Positions 5,419-6,117 of a stretch of DNA of 6,117 nucleotides are shown one piece after another. The stretch is from positions 1 through 6,117 of the forward strand of contig CAADWU010000102.1 of assembly GCA_900752845.1 (NCBI GenBank), read 5' to 3'. Positions within the stretch are counted from its first letter, which is position 1, and every line of letters starts with the position of its first letter. The notes under the pieces were generated by a model. That model made no database searches. It saw only the letters and a list, made by a program, of their open reading frames with translations, and was not told the origin of the DNA. Source of the DNA: Candidatus Gastranaerophilales bacterium (GTDB lineage: Bacteria > Cyanobacteriota > Vampirovibrionia > Gastranaerophilales > Gastranaerophilaceae). A program made the position numbers and the translations under genes.

Positions 5419-6117
5419 CTATAATTGTTTCCAATACTCTTTTTTGTAAAGTGCATCATAAGCACATCCTATACCATTGTATTCATTAGAAGAAGTTTTA
5501 GAACAAAATGCATTTGTTTTATCATAGTAATTCGTACCTTCTGCACCCATAGGCAGCAGCTTGCCGTCTTTTGTCAATTGAAATGTAAATAAATCATACC
5601 CCCATTTGTTAGGACGTTTTTCAATTCCGTTTACATCAACCGAAATAAATATCGGACCCGAAGCATTTTCTAACATATACATAGAGCCGTCTGCAGTGAT
5701 AAATTGTCCGTCATCAAAAAATTTTAAGTTTGCTTTTTTTCCGTTTAAAGTTGTATACCTGAGTGACGTTCCTTCAATATCCACCCCTAAATTTGCAATA
5801 CAAGCATTAGCTTCATATGAACCGTAACCGCAATCCTTAAGAATAATATAATTTTTCATTAATTCTTTTTTAAAAGCTGCTCTTGTAAGTGTTCCAGGTA
5901 TAATAGTTTCCCCTGCATCTACAGACATTTTGTTTAAAGCCTGCTGCATAGCAGAATAATTCTTTTTTAAGGCAGTCCTAAGTTCTTCTTTCTGTTTATT
6001 TGCAGTAAGTGCAGGCAGGGTTAACGCTGCGACCACACCGATAATACCAAGTGTAATCAACACCTCGGCAAGAGTAAAACCCTTACTACTGGAGCTTAAA
6101 CGGTTGCCCCCCCCCCA
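5419..6117 (-). CDS. Type IV pilin-like protein, 5' end beyond the right edge
   Basis: The frame is open from the right edge to TAG at 5421-5419 and gives 232 residues. It reads WGGGNRLSSSS, then KG/FTLAEVLITLGIIGVVAALTLP. This is a canonical class III prepilin site: Gly at -1, Phe at +1, Glu at +5 and a hydrophobic helix. A start at the GTG at 6063 would remove the cleavage site and is wrong. The mature protein (about 219 residues) has four cysteines, near +83, +93, +192 and +205, that could form two disulphides, and a DVNG-to-GYDLF segment like those of many minor pilins and pseudopilins. It should be exported, cleaved by prepilin peptidase and built into a pilus or secretion pseudopilus. 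The frame begins inside a ten-G run shared with the left pilin, so its real start and ON/OFF state cannot be seen here. It is convergent with the hydrogenase operon. Confidence 0.85.
   Translation of the reverse strand, partial: WGGGNRLSSSSKGFTLAEVLITLGIIGVVAALTLPALTANKQKEELRTALKKNYSAMQQALNKMSVDAGETIIPGTLTRAAFKKELMKNYIILKDCGYGSYEANACIANLGVDIEGTSLRYTTLNGKKANLKFFDDGQFITADGSMYMLENASGPIFISVDVNGIEKRPNKWGYDLFTFQLTKDGKLLPMGAEGTNYYDKTNAFCSKTSSNEYNGIGCAYDALYKKEYWKQL
6068..6117. repeat. Right copy of the 50-bp direct repeat (pilin leader plus G run)
   Basis: This segment aligns without gaps to 87-136 (46 of 50 bases; 6091-6117 identical) and in the same orientation. It carries the start of the right pilin and is cut by the window edge one base beyond the homopolymer, so the true repeat may be longer. 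Confidence 0.85.
6107..6116 (-). repeat. Ten-base G homopolymer at the right pilin start
   Basis: Ten G on the coding strand lie immediately before the NRLSS leader, the same length as in the left pilin. If the sequence beyond the edge matches the left copy (ATG plus MEKFSHV), this allele would also be out of frame. Only one base past the run is visible, so this cannot be decided here. Confidence 0.75.

Noticed and set aside
5606..5827. Open frame of 73 codons on the + strand inside the right pilin gene
   Set aside because: It is antisense to a convincing pilin and lies behind a terminator with no promoter or ribosome site seen.
6061..6063. GTG as start codon of the right pilin
   Set aside because: It would begin inside the cleavage motif and delete KGFTLAE, which a prepilin needs. 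The frame stays open upstream to the window edge.

Overview
The window is AT-rich bacterial DNA. It carries a five-gene [FeFe]-hydrogenase operon on the + strand (304-5380), flanked by two prepilin-like genes on the - strand. The left pilin (1-156) runs off the left edge. The right pilin (5419-6117) runs off the right edge at its 5' end. The pilin N-termini (FTLAEVLITLGIIGVVAALTLP type), the anaerobic hydrogenase set and the low GC suggest a fermentative gut bacterium of the Gastranaerophilales/Melainabacteria kind. This is inference from protein style, about 60% sure; a Firmicute or another anaerobe is the alternative.

Operon layout: (1) a small thioredoxin-fold [2Fe-2S] ferredoxin, 304-549; (2) a sensory-type [FeFe] hydrogenase with a C-terminal PAS domain (HydS-like, group C style), 583-2289; (3) a PP2C/SpoIIE-type Ser/Thr phosphatase with an unassigned C-terminal domain, 2389-3552; (4) a second thioredoxin-fold [2Fe-2S] ferredoxin, 3596-3856; (5) a multi-cluster catalytic [FeFe] hydrogenase of group B style, 3887-5380. 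A strong, probably bidirectional terminator (5385-5412) separates the operon from the convergent right pilin. The likely logic is that the degenerate hydrogenase senses H2 or redox state, signals through its PAS region to the phosphatase, and the phosphatase adjusts an unknown phosphoprotein that controls H2 metabolism. The last gene makes or uses H2 with reduced ferredoxin. No kinase, maturase (HydE/F/G) or flavin subunit lies in the window.

The most unusual feature is outside the operon. The left pilin gene has a good promoter (TTGAAA-17-TATAAT), a good Shine-Dalgarno and an ATG, but its codons 8 onward are a run of ten G. With ten G the frame ends after 13 residues. With 8 or 11 G it opens into a prepilin leader. 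This is the architecture of a slipped-strand phase switch, here apparently in the OFF state. The right pilin has the same leader and the same ten-G run, within a 50-bp direct repeat (46/50 identical, 27 contiguous identical bases). The left leader also contains a duplicated FTLAE cleavage motif and a hairpin whose GCGTAGC core recurs in two intergenic palindromic repeats between the sensor hydrogenase and phosphatase genes. One of those repeats supplies the stop codon of the sensor gene.

No rRNA, tRNA, CRISPR array, insertion sequence or origin was seen. The only sizeable non-coding stretch is the divergent promoter region 157-303.
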